DNA of 64,000 bases from Cynocephalus volans. Taxonomy: Eukaryota > Chordata > Mammalia > Dermoptera > Cynocephalidae. The position numbers and the translations under genes were made by a program. Below the pieces are notes generated by a model. That model saw only the letters and a list, made by a program, of their open reading frames with translations. It did no database searches and had not been told where the DNA came from. This document shows, one piece after another, positions 47,048-58,132 of this stretch; the first letter of the stretch is position 1; each line of letters begins with the position of its first letter. The DNA lies in contig NC_084463.1 in NCBI RefSeq assembly GCF_027409185.1, positions 52,632,907-52,696,906 of the forward strand. Direction: 5' to 3'.

Positions 47048-47249
47048 TTCCTGCCTTTTAAGTATAGGAAAAAGGGGGAATGGGCAGAGATCTCATTCTT
47101 CTGAAGCTACTTCCTGGTGGAGATGGGTGAAGATATGGAAAAAATAAGATTTAGGTGTTGGGGTATTGGTTTCATGTGGGGAGGCTGTATTCCTCTGGGG
47201 AAGGGTCACTGATTCTGAGGGGCTGATATTCTCCTTGCAGAGACAATTC

Positions 47250-48600
47250 GGTGACCTTTAGGTTGGTGAAAGCCTGGATACATTCCTGAAAGAAATTAGA
47301 GAAACACCAAAAGACACAGGGACAAAAAAGTAGGATGAGGCACACACAGTTAAGTTAGGGGTCCTAGTAGGAGTACGAGCCAGGGTATCCAAGGGTTCAG
47401 TGGAATGGTTTAAGTTGTTATGGATCACCCTGGACTCATTTACATAATAACAGCATTCCTCCCCCAGGAAGAGGCCAGTGCCTTCCTTCTCAGCTGTAAG
47501 GAAATAACAGGCCCGGTGGTTTTGTAAAGCAACTGTCCACTGTTGCAAGTGAGGTGACCTGTCACTGGAGGGAGGAGATGCTGTCTATGCTTAGTTCTCT
47601 TGAGAGTTTTTGATAGAATTGAGAGGCAGTAGCAGGGCCCGCTATGCCAGTTCCAGTTGCATGAAGGATCCCTGCCCCAATTAAAAGGTACAATTAGTGC
47701 CCTATGCAAGTGGGGGGCACTTCCAGAGAGGGAGGGGCCAAAATTAGTCCCAGTCCCCTCTGTCTGGATGGTGAAGGCAGGGGCGAGTGAAACAAATATG
47801 TAAGAAATTGAGTTGGGGGCAGACAACAGGATAACATAGTTTTAGAAAGGAAATATATTCATTTTAGGGAATGGATGAGGTGGGGGTGAGTAGTAGCATT
47901 TGGTGGTGTTAGTGAGGCAGAGTGTGGGCAGGCCCCGCACAACGCTGACAGTCCCCACTGAGGTGAGATTAGAGGAAAGTGAAAAGACATTTGTGGAAAC
48001 GTTACGGGCTGCATTGACAGGGAGGGGGTGGCCACAAAAAGTTTCTCATGAAGGGGGAGACAGATGGGTCTCTCAGGGAGCAGTCTGATTCACTGAGGAC
48101 AGCATCATCCCTGCAGACCTGGAACCGCCATGTTTCAGGTGAGGGGGAGCATTGAGATAGGAAAAACACAGGAAGGATGCGAAGGGTTAGGGAGCCAAAA
48201 GAATTTAAAGGGGACATTGTCACAATGACATTGCTGAGAAGCATCCTACTGATAGGAGGTAAAGAAATGCCAGGAGAAATCTTCCTATAATGTTACACTG
48301 CTCTGGGGCAGCTGCTGCCAATTCTGTAGCAAGTACTAGAACAGAGTATAATAGCAGCTCTTGTGTGAGGGATGTGGAGCGGGCCTGTAAGAGTGAGAGG
48401 AAAATCGCTGGGGGAAAGATCGTCCTGAAGATTTTCAGTTTTGTGGGTCCTAAAATGGATGAAGTGTGAGGAGATGTTGGGTTGGGGGTTGAGTAGAGGG
48501 ACTCTTCTGGCTTGGTGTCAACAGATTTTTGGGTAAAGTCTCAGGTGCTAGTTTTACAAGGATAAGTGCTATCAAGGGCCTTTCCTAGTACTTCTACTGC
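47250..48600 (-). pseudogene. Provirus B env remnant
   Basis: The transmembrane part is readable at 47258-47548, with LQQWTVALQNH and an EECCYYVNES block of the immunosuppressive/CX6CC region, where the first Cys of CX6CC is lost. Surface-subunit sequence (about 47560-48500) is present only as short broken frames such as 47440-47826. Confidence 0.65.
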
Positions 48601-48891
48601 CATGGGGCTGGTGAGAAGTACTGTATAAGGCCCTTCCCAAAGTGGTGAGAGAGGCTTTGGGATTCAGGTTTTAATATTCTGTCGGGCTCAGTTTAAAGTC
48701 TGAGAGGGTGGTGGGGAAAGGATGAGGTGATAGAAGGTTGACCTGTTCCCTAAGAAGATCCCTAATGAGGGCTGAGCCCGTGGCGCACTCGGTAGCGTGC
48801 TGCGCTAGCAGCGCGGCGACGCTCCCGCCGCCGCGGGTTCGGATCCTATGTAAGAATGACTGGTGCGCTCCCTGGCTGAGCGCCGGTCACG

Positions 48892-48928
<37 letters not shown>

Positions 48929-49440
48929 AGATCCCTAATGAGCAAAAGAGTAGGGAGATACTGGCCTGAATGTGATGAGCTGGAAGGGAGAGGTGTGAGC
49001 ATGAAGGGCCTACCATACATAAGTTCGAGGTGTGCTGAGGCCTGTGGGCTTGCGGGGGGCAGCCTGTAGGTGAGTGAGTGACTGGTGGGTAAGCCAAAAC
49101 AAGAGATTTCTGAGGTGAGAGCATGCGTTGCTGCTGTAGCGTCCTCTGAAGTGCAGGGAAAAGACTCAATCCAACCTGAAAAGGTATCTACTAATGTTAG
49201 AAGATAGTGTGTCCTTTTGTGGGAGAGTAATATAAGGGCTGAAGAAGGCATAGTAGGAGGTCATAGCCTATATGAACTGAATTATGGAATTCTGAAAGGA
49301 TTTGCTCAGCTTGTGTGGTAGGGAGGATATAGCAACCGGGAGAATATACCAGTTGTCCTTTCTCTGTGCCCCCAACTGTTGGAGGTGTTTTATTTCTTGG
49401 AGTGTAAGGGTGTAGGGGCCATGAGAAGGACCTGAGCAAG
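48601..49440 (-). pseudogene. Provirus B integrase remnant, split by a SINE
   Basis: The frame 48805-49251 reads LLTLVDTFSGWIESFP, the start of the catalytic core with its first acidic residue. The C-terminal part continues after the SINE at 48769-48924. The N-terminal zinc-binding region lies in 49197-49439. Later frameshifts break the domain. Confidence 0.7.
48769..48924 (+). mobile_element. tRNA-derived SINE (GTGGCGCAC type) inside provirus B
   Basis: A box GTGGCGCACTCGGTAG and B box GGTTCGGATCC are intact, with a 33-base A tail. A perfect 17-bp target duplication (AAGAAGATCCCTAATGA) lies at 48752-48768 and 48925-48941. Confidence 0.95.
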
Positions 49441-49985
49441 AGAGGAAGAGTGGGGGCCTGGTGACTGAGCAGCCTATTTTGTGGTTAGATCTGCCAGTTT
49501 CTTTCCCTAGGATATGGGGTTGTTGGAGGTTTGGTGTCCTCTGCAGTGTATAACCCCAACCTCCTTTGAGAGTTGTGCAGCCTCAATAGCTTGTGTTAGA
49601 TTTACTATGGCATAACCCACCAGGGTGGTGGGTGTGGAGGTGGTGCTCCCATCTATGAACCATGTAATGGGATGCAGAGAGATGTGTGGAAAGGGATTGA
49701 GAAAGAGGTCTAAAGACTCTATGCAATTGTGTTCTAAGGGTCATGAGTGTTTTGGGATGAGAATGGCTGGATTTTAACGGAGGGCAAGTTTTAAAGGAGA
49801 ATTGGGAGTTTTCAGTGAAAGTAAGGTGAATAAGTTATAGGCAGGAAAGGGAGAGAATTGACTTGGCCTTATAGCTGAGAAGGTCTTGACTGTTGGTTTT
49901 TTAAAAGTTAGTTTAGGGCTTTCTTATGTTAAAAGGGCGGTTGCCACCAAGGCCCATAAGCTGGGACCCATTCTCAAGCTGTGGT
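49441..49985 (-). pseudogene. Provirus B RNase H remnant
   Basis: Sequence homologous to provirus A 1931-2550 is readable on the - strand, including the complement of the HCRGHQ segment near 49540 and of the WFIDGS-like start near 49660. No frame longer than 60 codons survives. Confidence 0.6.
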
Positions 49986-49987
49986 GT

Positions 49988-50823
49988 CTAGTTCTTTAGA
50001 GAGTTATGCAACCTGGGAGGAAATATCTCCTGCCTTTTGTCCCAAAACCCCAAGTGCCAATCTTTGCGTTTTGGTGGTGTCAGGATAAAAGGATGAAATA
50101 GGTTTGAGAGAGATACAGCTGGGACTGTGAGGAGAGCGGCTTTTAATTGCTGGAAGGGAGAATGAATGAGCTTTGTGGGATCTAAAGGAATGGTAGGATC
50201 CCCTTTGGCTGCTCCATAAAGTGGTTTTGCTTGCACACCAAAGTTAAGAATCCATAGACAAAGATGCCCTGCAAGCCCCAAGAAAGAAAGGATTTCAGCC
50301 TTTGTGGTAGCAGTAGGGGGTTCAGAAATTAGGCTCTTGAACTGAAGGAGAAGAAATTTGGGCCTTGTTGAGGGACACTCGATATCCCCTGGAGGCCAGG
50401 AAATTAGGGAGGCAACAGTGTGGGCCTTTGAATCCTCATAGGAGGGGTTACAAAGGAAGAGGTCATCCAAATACTGTATTAAAGTGCTAGAGGTTGGGCG
50501 AAGTTCAGGAAGTCTTGAGCTAAGGCCTGGCCGGAAAGTGGGGGCTATCCTGAAACCCCTGAGGTAGTACTGCCCAAGTAAGTTATTCGGAATGGCACGT
50601 GTCAGGATTAGTCCTGTAGTAAACAATATAAGCCATTAGGCTTTATAACTGGAAGGATGGGTGTATTGAAAGGTAAGTGGGTAGGCTGTGAGAGATGAGA
50701 AGAAAGGAGTTTGTATATGACAGGTTTTAAGCCTATTAGGTGTTTGTTAGTGATGGGGTACTGTGAGACATTAGGGAACAAAGAGTGATTCAGCAATTTA
50801 ACAAGGATAGAGGAATGGTGCAC
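49988..50823 (-). pseudogene. Provirus B reverse transcriptase remnant
   Basis: Two overlapping frames (50608-50823 and 49988-50626) cover fingers to connection. The polymerase motif is intact in the second frame as LIQYLDDLFLCNPS near 50455-50495, with Leu where most gammaretroviruses have Val. A thumb segment (EILSFLGLAGHLCLW) follows. One frameshift near 50610 separates the N-terminal part. Confidence 0.8.
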
Positions 50824-50895
50824 AGCAATGGAGGGAGAAGAAGCGCCCCCTACTAGGGATTATCCTTGTCTGAGGGGGAGGGGAAGGTGGAAGCC

Positions 50896-51230
50896 TCAGG
50901 GGCCAGGTCTGGGTGCAGCCTGTAACAGGAGTATTGTAGCTGGAGTTAAAGTGTTTAGGGTAAGGGGACCTTTGAATTTGAAAAGAATGTCCCATCCCAG
51001 AAAGGGGGCTGGGCATTGAGGCATTTTTAAGAATTTGTGTGTGAATTGGGTGTGATGTAGGGTGCAGGAAAGGGGTTGAATGATCCCTGGGCGGTATTCT
51101 GATCCCGTGACCCCTACTATTGTGATAGAGGACAGGGTCATTGGTCCTGCATACTCAAGAAGGGCAGAGTAAATGCCCCCTGTATCAATGACAAAAGAGA
51201 TCGGCTTACCTGCTATGAGGTGTTACCCTG
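50896..51230 (-). pseudogene. Provirus B protease remnant
   Basis: The - strand encodes FVIDTGG near 51190, an intact aspartic-protease active-site triad, then SSITIVGVTGSEY and FLGWDIL. It is homologous to provirus A 160-636, where the triad is lost. The region before residue M of the 50896-51141 frame has no start codon, as expected for a gag-pro-pol frame. Confidence 0.7.
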
Positions 51231-51277
51231 GGCTCACACATGATGATCTCTGTGGGGGCCTCAGGTCCTGGGCATGC

Positions 51278-52894
51278 TCAGTTCTCTTTCTGGGCAAAGC
51301 TGCGAAGCTCTGTTAGTGATGGCTGTGAAGTCAAAGGCTGTAGGTTGGGGACTGGGCCACTCCGTCTCTGGTGAGTGGCACAGTCAATACCCCAGTGACC
51401 TGGCCATTTGCAGTGAGGACAGGTTATGACAGCACATGACAGGCTCATGCTGATTGGTCCAGTTGACTGCATTTGAAGAAGTTCCTTGTTGGCTTGTCCC
51501 TTGAGGCAGCCAGCTTTGGAGTATGTGAGCCTTGGATCTCATTATCCAGGAGCTGGTATTTTTCCTGAATTCTTTTATAGTTTTTTGAATATCAGGGGCT
51601 GATTGGGTAAGAAATGAGAGTAAGAGGGCCATGCCTGCAGGGGAGTTTGTGTCTATATGTGTGTATTTATGTAAAGCCTTAGAGAGGTGAGTTAGGAACT
51701 CACTGGGATTTTTAGTGAGTCTCTGTGTGATCTCTCTAAGCTTGTCATAATTGACTGACTTGTGAGTAGCCTTTTGGAGGCCATGAAGTAGGTGTGTGAT
51801 CATATTATACTGGAGATCCCGATCCCTGAGGCCAGCTGGGTAGTTCTAATTTGGGTCCAGGCAAAGAACAGCAATGGCTCCCATAGGCTGCCTATTATTT
51901 TGAGCATGTACTTGAGCTGCCATCCAGACCTGCCCCCTGTACATGGACTTGGACAATTCCTTCCATCCCAGCCACCTCATGGAAGGGTTATAGAAAGCCA
52001 GAGCTGAGGTGGGGTTGTTACCTGACAAAGTGGGAGAAGAGGAGGAGTTGAGCTGAGGATGAGCATCTGGAGACTGATGGATCAGAAGATTGATCCGAGT
52101 CTGGAAGGAGAGGTCGAGCATGAGCTAGGAGAATTTGAGACATAGGACAGTTTTGACAGAGAAGAACATGTTCAGAGGTAGAAAAAGGCCTGAACAAGGA
52201 ATGTCCACAGCTTTTGCCATTTCAATGAGTGTCTAAATCGAGTGCCATTTTGTGGCCACTGGGATCCATTGTAACAAGGTGTTTGAGTTTAATGTCTCCC
52301 TGGAGGCTGAGAAATTGGCCAGGAGACAGCCCAGAGGCATAGAGTGGCCCAGAGGCATGGAGCATGGCCCAGAGGCGTAGAGTGCAGTACATTTGAAAAT
52401 TAGACATTTAGGTTCAATTTCTCCCTGGGGGCCAAGAAATTGACCAGGAGACAGCCCAATGGCCTAGAGCATGGAGGTTTAGATTGTGAGGATCCCATTT
52501 AGAGGGTGAGAAAGGGAAGTCAGTCCCGGTAGAAGAAGTGTGCCAACAAAGAGCATCCTCTCTGTTGCCCACCTTGTTTTTGAGAGAAAAAAAAGCCAAC
52601 TGACCAGCTAATGAAGTATCCTTCAATAGGTGGGAGGCATGAGAAGGGTTCCCTTGGCCAGGTGCCTGGGCTTTCATAGAGACCTGAGTCAGAGAGAGAG
52701 TAGTTGGGGGAACCGTACAAGTAGGCAGGACAGACCCACTGACTCACCCTGAATTGAGGCTGATGTTGGATGTCATTTTCTGAAATGGCAAAAGGAGAGA
52801 GAATCCCTAGTGTACCCAGTTCCGGCCGGTCTGAGAAGGGCGGCCGAGGGCCAATCACTACCAGAGAGAGGGGATCATCCACAATGTCGGCCAA
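51278..52894 (-). pseudogene. Provirus B gag remnant
   Basis: Gag is split over frames 52520-52894 (start, just after the primer site), 51846-52121, 51384-51803 (capsid, with SEFLTHLSKALHKYTHIDTN) and 51278-51472 (nucleocapsid). The nucleocapsid has a single intact knuckle, CPHCKWPGHWGIDC (C-x2-C-x4-H-x4-C). A single knuckle is the gammaretroviral pattern. Confidence 0.75.
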
Positions 52895-52900
52895 AATCCC

Positions 52901-52918
52901 TCCTGGGTTTTGGCACCA
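52901..52918 (-). other. Primer binding site of provirus B (tRNA-Phe-like)
   Basis: On the - strand it reads TGGTGCCAAAACCCAGGA, three bases after the 5' LTR. It matches the complement of the tRNA-Phe 3' end at 16 of 18 positions, which is what places this provirus in an ERV-F-like group. Confidence 0.8.
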
Positions 52919-52921
52919 TAA

Positions 52922-53266
52922 TGAAAGAAAGTGAGCCGAGATGGTGGGTATGGTTCAAGCTTTATTAAAGAAAGAAATCTGCTGGGCTGTGCTCAGAGTG
53001 GCAAGGGGCCCATGGCTGCCCTGAAAATGATGGAAAGCCACAACAATGGGTTTCCGAGAGTTTATATTAGCTTTTGAGTGTGAAATGTACGGGGGGAGGG
53101 ACCATTAGTTTGATGTGGGTGGAGAACTGCACCGATGCAGAGCTGGAGACTTGTTTCTAAGTCTGGAGGCTTCTTGTAAAGGGAAGGGGGGAGGAGAGGA
53201 GGTGGGTGGCACCATTTTGTACTTGGCCTTGTCTAAAGTGGCACTGGTTATGTTGAAGATCTATTA
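52922..53266 (-). repeat. 5' LTR of provirus B
   Basis: About 345 bp; on the - strand it starts near TAATAGATCTTCAACATAACC and ends CTCACTTTCTTTCA. AATAAAG lies near 52963. Confidence 0.9.
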
Positions 53267-53703
53267 CTTGGTTAACTCTTTTCCTAAGTATGTTATTTTT
53301 TTGGTGGCTATTGTAAATGGTCAAACTTTCTTGACTTCTCTTTCTGCATGTTCACTGTTGCAGAATAGAAATGCTACTGATTTTTGTGTGTTGAATTTGC
53401 ATCCTACTAATTTGCTGAAATCATTTATCAACTCCCAAGTGGTTTTTTTTGTAGAGGCTTTAGGCTGTTCAATATATAGGATCATCTCTTCTGCAAACAG
53501 GGACAGTTTGACTTCATCTTTTCCAATCTGGATGCCCGTTATTTCCTTCTTCTCTGCTTTTTTAATTTTTATTTTTTTTAAATTTTATTTTGTTGATATA
53601 CAATGTGGTTGATTATTGTGGCCCATTACTGAAACATCCCTCTCTCCTCCCTCTCCTCCATCCAAACCAACAATGCCCTTTGTGTTTGCTTGTCGTATCA
53701 ACT

Positions 53704-54606
53704 TCAAGGAATTGTAGTTGTTATGTCTTCTTCCCCTGCTCTGATCGTAATGATTTCTTTCCGTCTGCTAGCTTTAGGTTTGGATTGTTCTTGTTTTTCT
53801 AGATCCTTAAGGTGAATTGTTAGGTTGTTCACTTGCCATCTTTCCATTCTTATGAGGTGATTATTTAATGCAATAAATTTCCCCCTTAATACTGCTTTTG
53901 CAGGATCCCACAGGTTTTGGTATGATGTATCATTATTTTCATTAGTTTCAATAAATGTTTTGATTTCCTGCTTGATTTCTTCTTGGACCCATATGTCACT
54001 AAGTAGAATGCAGTTTAATTTCCATGTGTTTGTATAGTTTCCAGAGTTTTGTTTCTTATTGATTTCTAGTTTTAATCCATTGTGGTCTGAGAAAATACAT
54101 GGGATAATTCCAATTTTTTTGAATTTGTTGAGGCTTGATTTGTGACCTAACATGTGATCTATCCTGGAGAATGATCCATGTGCTGATGAGAAGAATGAAT
54201 ATTCTGAGGTTGTTGGATGGAATGTTCTGTAGATATCTGCCAAGTCCAATTGGTCTAGAGTATTGCTTAGATCTTGTGTTTCTCTGCTGATTCTTCGCCT
54301 AGATGATCTGTCCAATTTTGACAGTGGGGTGTTCAGGTCCCCTGCTATTATGGTATTAGTGTCTATTTCCTTCTTTAGGTCTAATAGAGTTTGTTTTATA
54401 CATCTGGCTGCTCCAACATTGGGTGCGTATATGTTTATGATTGTTATGTCTTCTTCATGGATCAGTCCATTTATCATTACGTAGTGTCCCTCATTATCTC
54501 TTTTTATGGTTTTTAGTTTAAAGTCTATTTTATCAAATATAAGAATAGCTACTCCAGCTTGTTTTTCTTTTCTGTTTGCATGGTAAATCTTTTTCCATCC
54601 TTTCAC
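53704..54606 (-). pseudogene. L1 ORF2 endonuclease domain (300-codon frame)
   Basis: The frame covers the apurinic-type endonuclease: [56 protein letters not shown] and [11 protein letters not shown], all in the usual order. It lacks the first part of the domain (with the catalytic N/E residues) because of a stop near 54606. It runs past the deletion joint into 3' UTR at about 53737. Confidence 0.85.
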
Positions 54607-55098
54607 TCAGTCTATGTGAGTCTCTATGTGTGAGGTGGGTCTCTTGTAGGCAGCATGTAGTTGGGTGTTCCTTTTTGATCCAGTCAGCCAGTCTGTGTCT
54701 TTTGATTGGGAAATTTTAAGCCTTTTACATTAAGAGTTGTTATTGAAAAGTGTTGATTTATTCCTAGCATTTTATTGATTGTTGTTTGGTTGTCTTAGGT
54801 GTCTTTTGTTTCTTGCTTTCTGATTTACTGTTTGGTTTCTTTGTTTGTTGGTTCCTTAGGTTGTAGATAGCCTTTTTGTTTGTTTGTTTTCTCTTCATGA
54901 ATGCCATATTTATTATACTAGTGGGTTTTGATTTTTCTTGTGTTTCTATAGTAGTGGTAGTTATTTTTCAGAAACCAAACACAGTACTCCCTTGAGAATT
55001 TCTTGTAAGGGTGGTCGTGTGGTGGTGAACTCCTGCAGTTTTTGTTTGTCTGAGAAATATACTATTTGTCCTTCATTTCAGAAGGATACACTTGCAGG

Positions 55099-56011
55099 TT
55101 AGCGTATTCCTTGCTGGCAATCTCTGTCTTTTAGTATGTTGAATATATCATCCCATTCCTTTCTGGCTTTTAGGGTTTGTGATGAAAAGTCTGATGTTAG
55201 CCTGATTGAGGCTCCCTTATATGTGATTTGATGCTTCTCTCTTGCAGCTTTTAAGATTCTCTCTTTGTCTCTGAGTTTTGCCAATTTGACTATGACATGT
55301 CTTGGAGAAGGCCTTTTTGGGTTAAATACGTTTGGAGATCGTTGAGCTTCCTGGATCTGAAAATCTGTGATTTTTCCTATACCTGGGAAGTTTTCACCCA
55401 CTATTTTGTTGAATAAGTTTTCAATGCAATCTCCTTTTTCCTCCCCTTCTGGAATACCCATGACTCAGATATTTGAGCGCTTAAGGTTGTCTGATATCCC
55501 TCTCAGATTTTCTTCAATGCCTTTGATTCTTTTTTCTTTTTTTTTGTCTGCTTGTGTTATTTCAAACAGCCCATCTTCAAGTTCAGAGGTTCTCTCTTCA
55601 AGTTCCACAAGCCTGCTTGTTAAACTCTCCATTGTGTTTTATATTTCACTGAATAAATTCGTCAGTTTGGCAAGTTCTGCTACATTTTTTTTTCAGGGCA
55701 TTAATTTCCTTGTACATTTCCTGTTTCAGATCCTGTATACTTTTCCTCGTTTCATCATGATATCTAGCTGAGTTTTCTTGTATCTCATTCAGTTTCCTTA
55801 GAATTATCACTCGAAATTCCTTGTCAGTCATTTCAAGGGCTTCTTGTTCTATAGGATCTAGAGCTTGAGAGTTATTATCCTTTGGTGGTGTACTTTCTTG
55901 ATTTTTCATATTTCTGGTATCTTTTCTTTGATGTTTATTCATTATGCCAGGGGTTTCACAGTACACAGTTTTGACACTATTGACTGACTGAGATGTTGCT
56001 GTGGTTGTCAT
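55099..56011 (-). pseudogene. L1 ORF1 remnant
   Basis: Two frames (55646-56011 and 55099-55461) give the N-terminal coiled-coil part and the RRM/C-terminal domain, with ENFPGIGKITDFQIQEAQRS and RHVIVKLAKLRDKERIL. About 180 bases between them are out of frame. Confidence 0.8.
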
Positions 56012-56860
56012 TTTGGTATGGCTACCTCTGTGACTGTTCGATTGGCCACTAGTGCCTTGTGTGTGTGGTTGCCTTGGGTCTTGGACCTCTCTGGGGAGCC
56101 AACTGTCTGGTCAGTTTAGACTCTGCTAAGGTGCTGGATCTTGGGGCAGTACTGCAGGGTGTGTGGACTCTGCTGAGCTTCCACCTCTCGTGCAGGACTT
56201 CTCCCTGTTCGTGTGCTCTGGCCCGGGCTGCTGGGATGCACTGAGGCACTGCAGAGTGTGCATTCTCTGCAGAGTTTCCCCTTCCCCTACAGGATGTCTT
56301 CTTGCTCTGTGCGCTCTAGGCCAGGCTTGGGATCGAGACGGGTGGCAGCAGTGAAGCCTTCCTGCTGCTGGATCATGCAGTGGTGGCCCCCGCACAGGGT
56401 GTGTGGACTCTATGGAGCTTTTGTCTCCCTTGTTGGATGTCTCTGTGCTCCGTACACATTGGGCCAGGCTGCTGGATCGTGTGGCAGCAGTGTGGTCCCC
56501 GTGGAGTTCCTGCCTCCCCTACCGGACGTCTCCCTTCTCCTAGTGCACTGGGCCGGGCTGCTGGATCACGCAGTGGTGGCCCCACAGGGTGTGTGGTTTC
56601 TGCCGAGCCTCCGCCTCCCTTGCCAGACGTCTCCCCACTCAGTGCACACAGGGCTGGGCTGGGAATGGAGCCGGGTGGCAGCGGTGAACCCTATCTGCCC
56701 CTCAGGGCATGTGGTCTCCGTGGAGCTTTTGCCTCCCCCACTGGACGTCTCCCTGTTCTATATGCACTTGTTGTTATGTTTTTATAGTTTAAATCATTTG
56801 TTTTGTGGGAGAGAGTGATGCTAGGGACCGTCTCTTCTGTCATCTTGACCGGAAGTCCCC

Positions 56861-57172
56861 CAAACAGCATCTTCGGATCCCCTGTTCAGTGTGCTCAACA
56901 ATCTCATGGAATCTTCCTTCCTGGCACTGCACTCCTCTAACTCATGTGTGAGCCAGTGCCCGATGCCTCTGCTGCTGCTGGTGATGAGAGCTATAACTTC
57001 TTCCAAACCTTACTTCCTCAGGCTGCACAGGCCAGGAATGCCCGGCTGAGCCCCCGGCCACTGAGTGTATTCCCGCCCCCCAGGAAAGGTCCCAAAGGAG
57101 CCCGGTGCCAGCGGCCAAGGCCCTGAGCAGTGCCAACAGCAGCAGTGGCAGCAGCAGCGGGAGCAGCCAACC
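56861..57172 (-). other. Non-L1 GC-rich segment joined to the L1 5' end
   Basis: It lies exactly between the L1 5' end (complement of CTTGACCGGAAGTCCCC) and the host L1's target duplication, so it came in with the insertion. It is GC-rich, with CTG/CAG triplet runs near 57130-57165 and 56960-56980. Read on the - strand it could begin with Leu/Ala-rich signal-like codons, but I recognise no gene. Confidence 0.65.
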
Positions 57173-57538
57173 TATTTCCTTGTTTTCTCTGATTGCTCTG
57201 GCTAGTACCTCCAACACTATGTTGAATAGTAGTGGTGAGAGTGGGCATCCTTGTCTAGTTCCAGTTCTTAAAGGAAAAGCTTTCTGCTTTTCCCCATTTA
57301 AGATGATATTGGCAGTGGGTTTATCATATATGGCTTTAATTATTTTGAGATAATATCCATCTGTACATAAGTTACAGAGAGCCTTTGTCATGAATAAATG
57401 TTGAATTTTATCAGATGCTTTTTCAGCATCTATAGAGATGATCATATGGTTCTTGTGTTTGATTTTATTAATGTGGTGTATCACATTTATTGATTTGCAT
57501 ATGTTGAACCAACCTTGCATCCCTGGGATCAATCCCAC
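57173..57538 (-). pseudogene. Host L1 reverse transcriptase fragment
   Basis: The frame 56942-57538 reads [25 protein letters not shown] and [20 protein letters not shown], conserved L1 reverse transcriptase motifs. It then runs across the insertion joint into the foreign segment. The FADD active site is beyond the joint and is not in this frame. Confidence 0.85.
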
Positions 57539-58132
57539 TTGATTGTGGTGTATAATTTTGCATATGTGTTGCTGTATTCTGTTAGCTAGTATTTTATTGA
57601 GGGTTTTTCTTCTGTATTCATCAAGGATGTTGGCCTGTAGTTTTCTTTTTTGGTTGTGTCTTTACCTGGTTTTGGTATCAGGGTGATGTTTGCTTCATAG
57701 AATGAGTTTGGGAGAATTGCCTCTGTTTCAATCTTTTGGAATAGTTTGTAGGGAATTGGTGTCAATTCCTCTTTGAATGTTTGGTAAAATTCTGCTGTGA
57801 GTCCGTCTGGTGCTGGGCTTTTCTTTGTTGGGAGCCTTCTGATAATATCTTCAATCTCTTTTATTGTTATTGGTTTGTTCAGATATTCTAGATCTTATTG
57901 GCTCAGTTTTGGTAGCTTGTGTGTGTCCAGAAATTTATCCATTTCCTCCAGATTTTCATCCATTTTTTCCAGATTTTCAAATTTGTTGGCATATATTTGT
58001 TTATAGTACTCTTGAATGATGTCTTGTATTTCAGATGTATCTGTTGTAATATCACCTTTTTCATTTCTACTTTTTGTTATTTAGATCTTCTCTGTTCTTT
58101 TTTTAGTTAGCCATGCTAATAGCCAATTTTAT

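Larger units (their letters stand above)
46710..53266 (-). mobile_element. Class I endogenous provirus B (ERV-F-like), two LTRs
   Basis: The L1 sequence reads CACATCCTTG before it and CTTGGTTAACTC after it, so a CTTG target duplication (46705-46708 and 53267-53270) is likely; four bases suits class I elements. LTRs of about 338 and 345 bp, a tRNA-Phe-like primer site, gag, protease, polymerase, integrase and env follow on the - strand. A tRNA SINE interrupts integrase. All genes have stops or shifts. The LTRs differ by roughly a tenth plus indels by eye. Confidence 0.92.
53558..57172 (-). mobile_element. Internally deleted L1 with a foreign 5' extension
   Basis: It splits the host L1 between TATTTCCTTCTTCTCTGC (53540-53557) and TATTTCCTTGTTTTCTCTG (57173-57191); this imperfect duplication marks the insertion. 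On the - strand it has about 310 bp of non-L1 sequence (57172-56861), the L1 5' end (56860-56824) and GC-rich 5' UTR (to about 56010), ORF1 (56011-55099), the ORF2 endonuclease (54606-53739) and then directly 3' UTR and A-rich tail (53735-53558). Reverse transcriptase and the C-terminal region are deleted. Confidence 0.85.

Noticed and set aside
53735..53740. Spliced-integrated L1 (retrotransposed after splicing) as the source of the internal deletion
   Set aside because: In L1 sense the sequence after the joint in the homologous intact region (58195-58215) does not begin with GT, so there is no canonical donor. A plain deletion or template jump is more likely.
56126..56818. Long frames on both strands (for example 56213-56818 +)
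   Set aside because: They lie in the GC-rich, repeat-bearing L1 5' UTR; the reading is low-complexity and has no family features.
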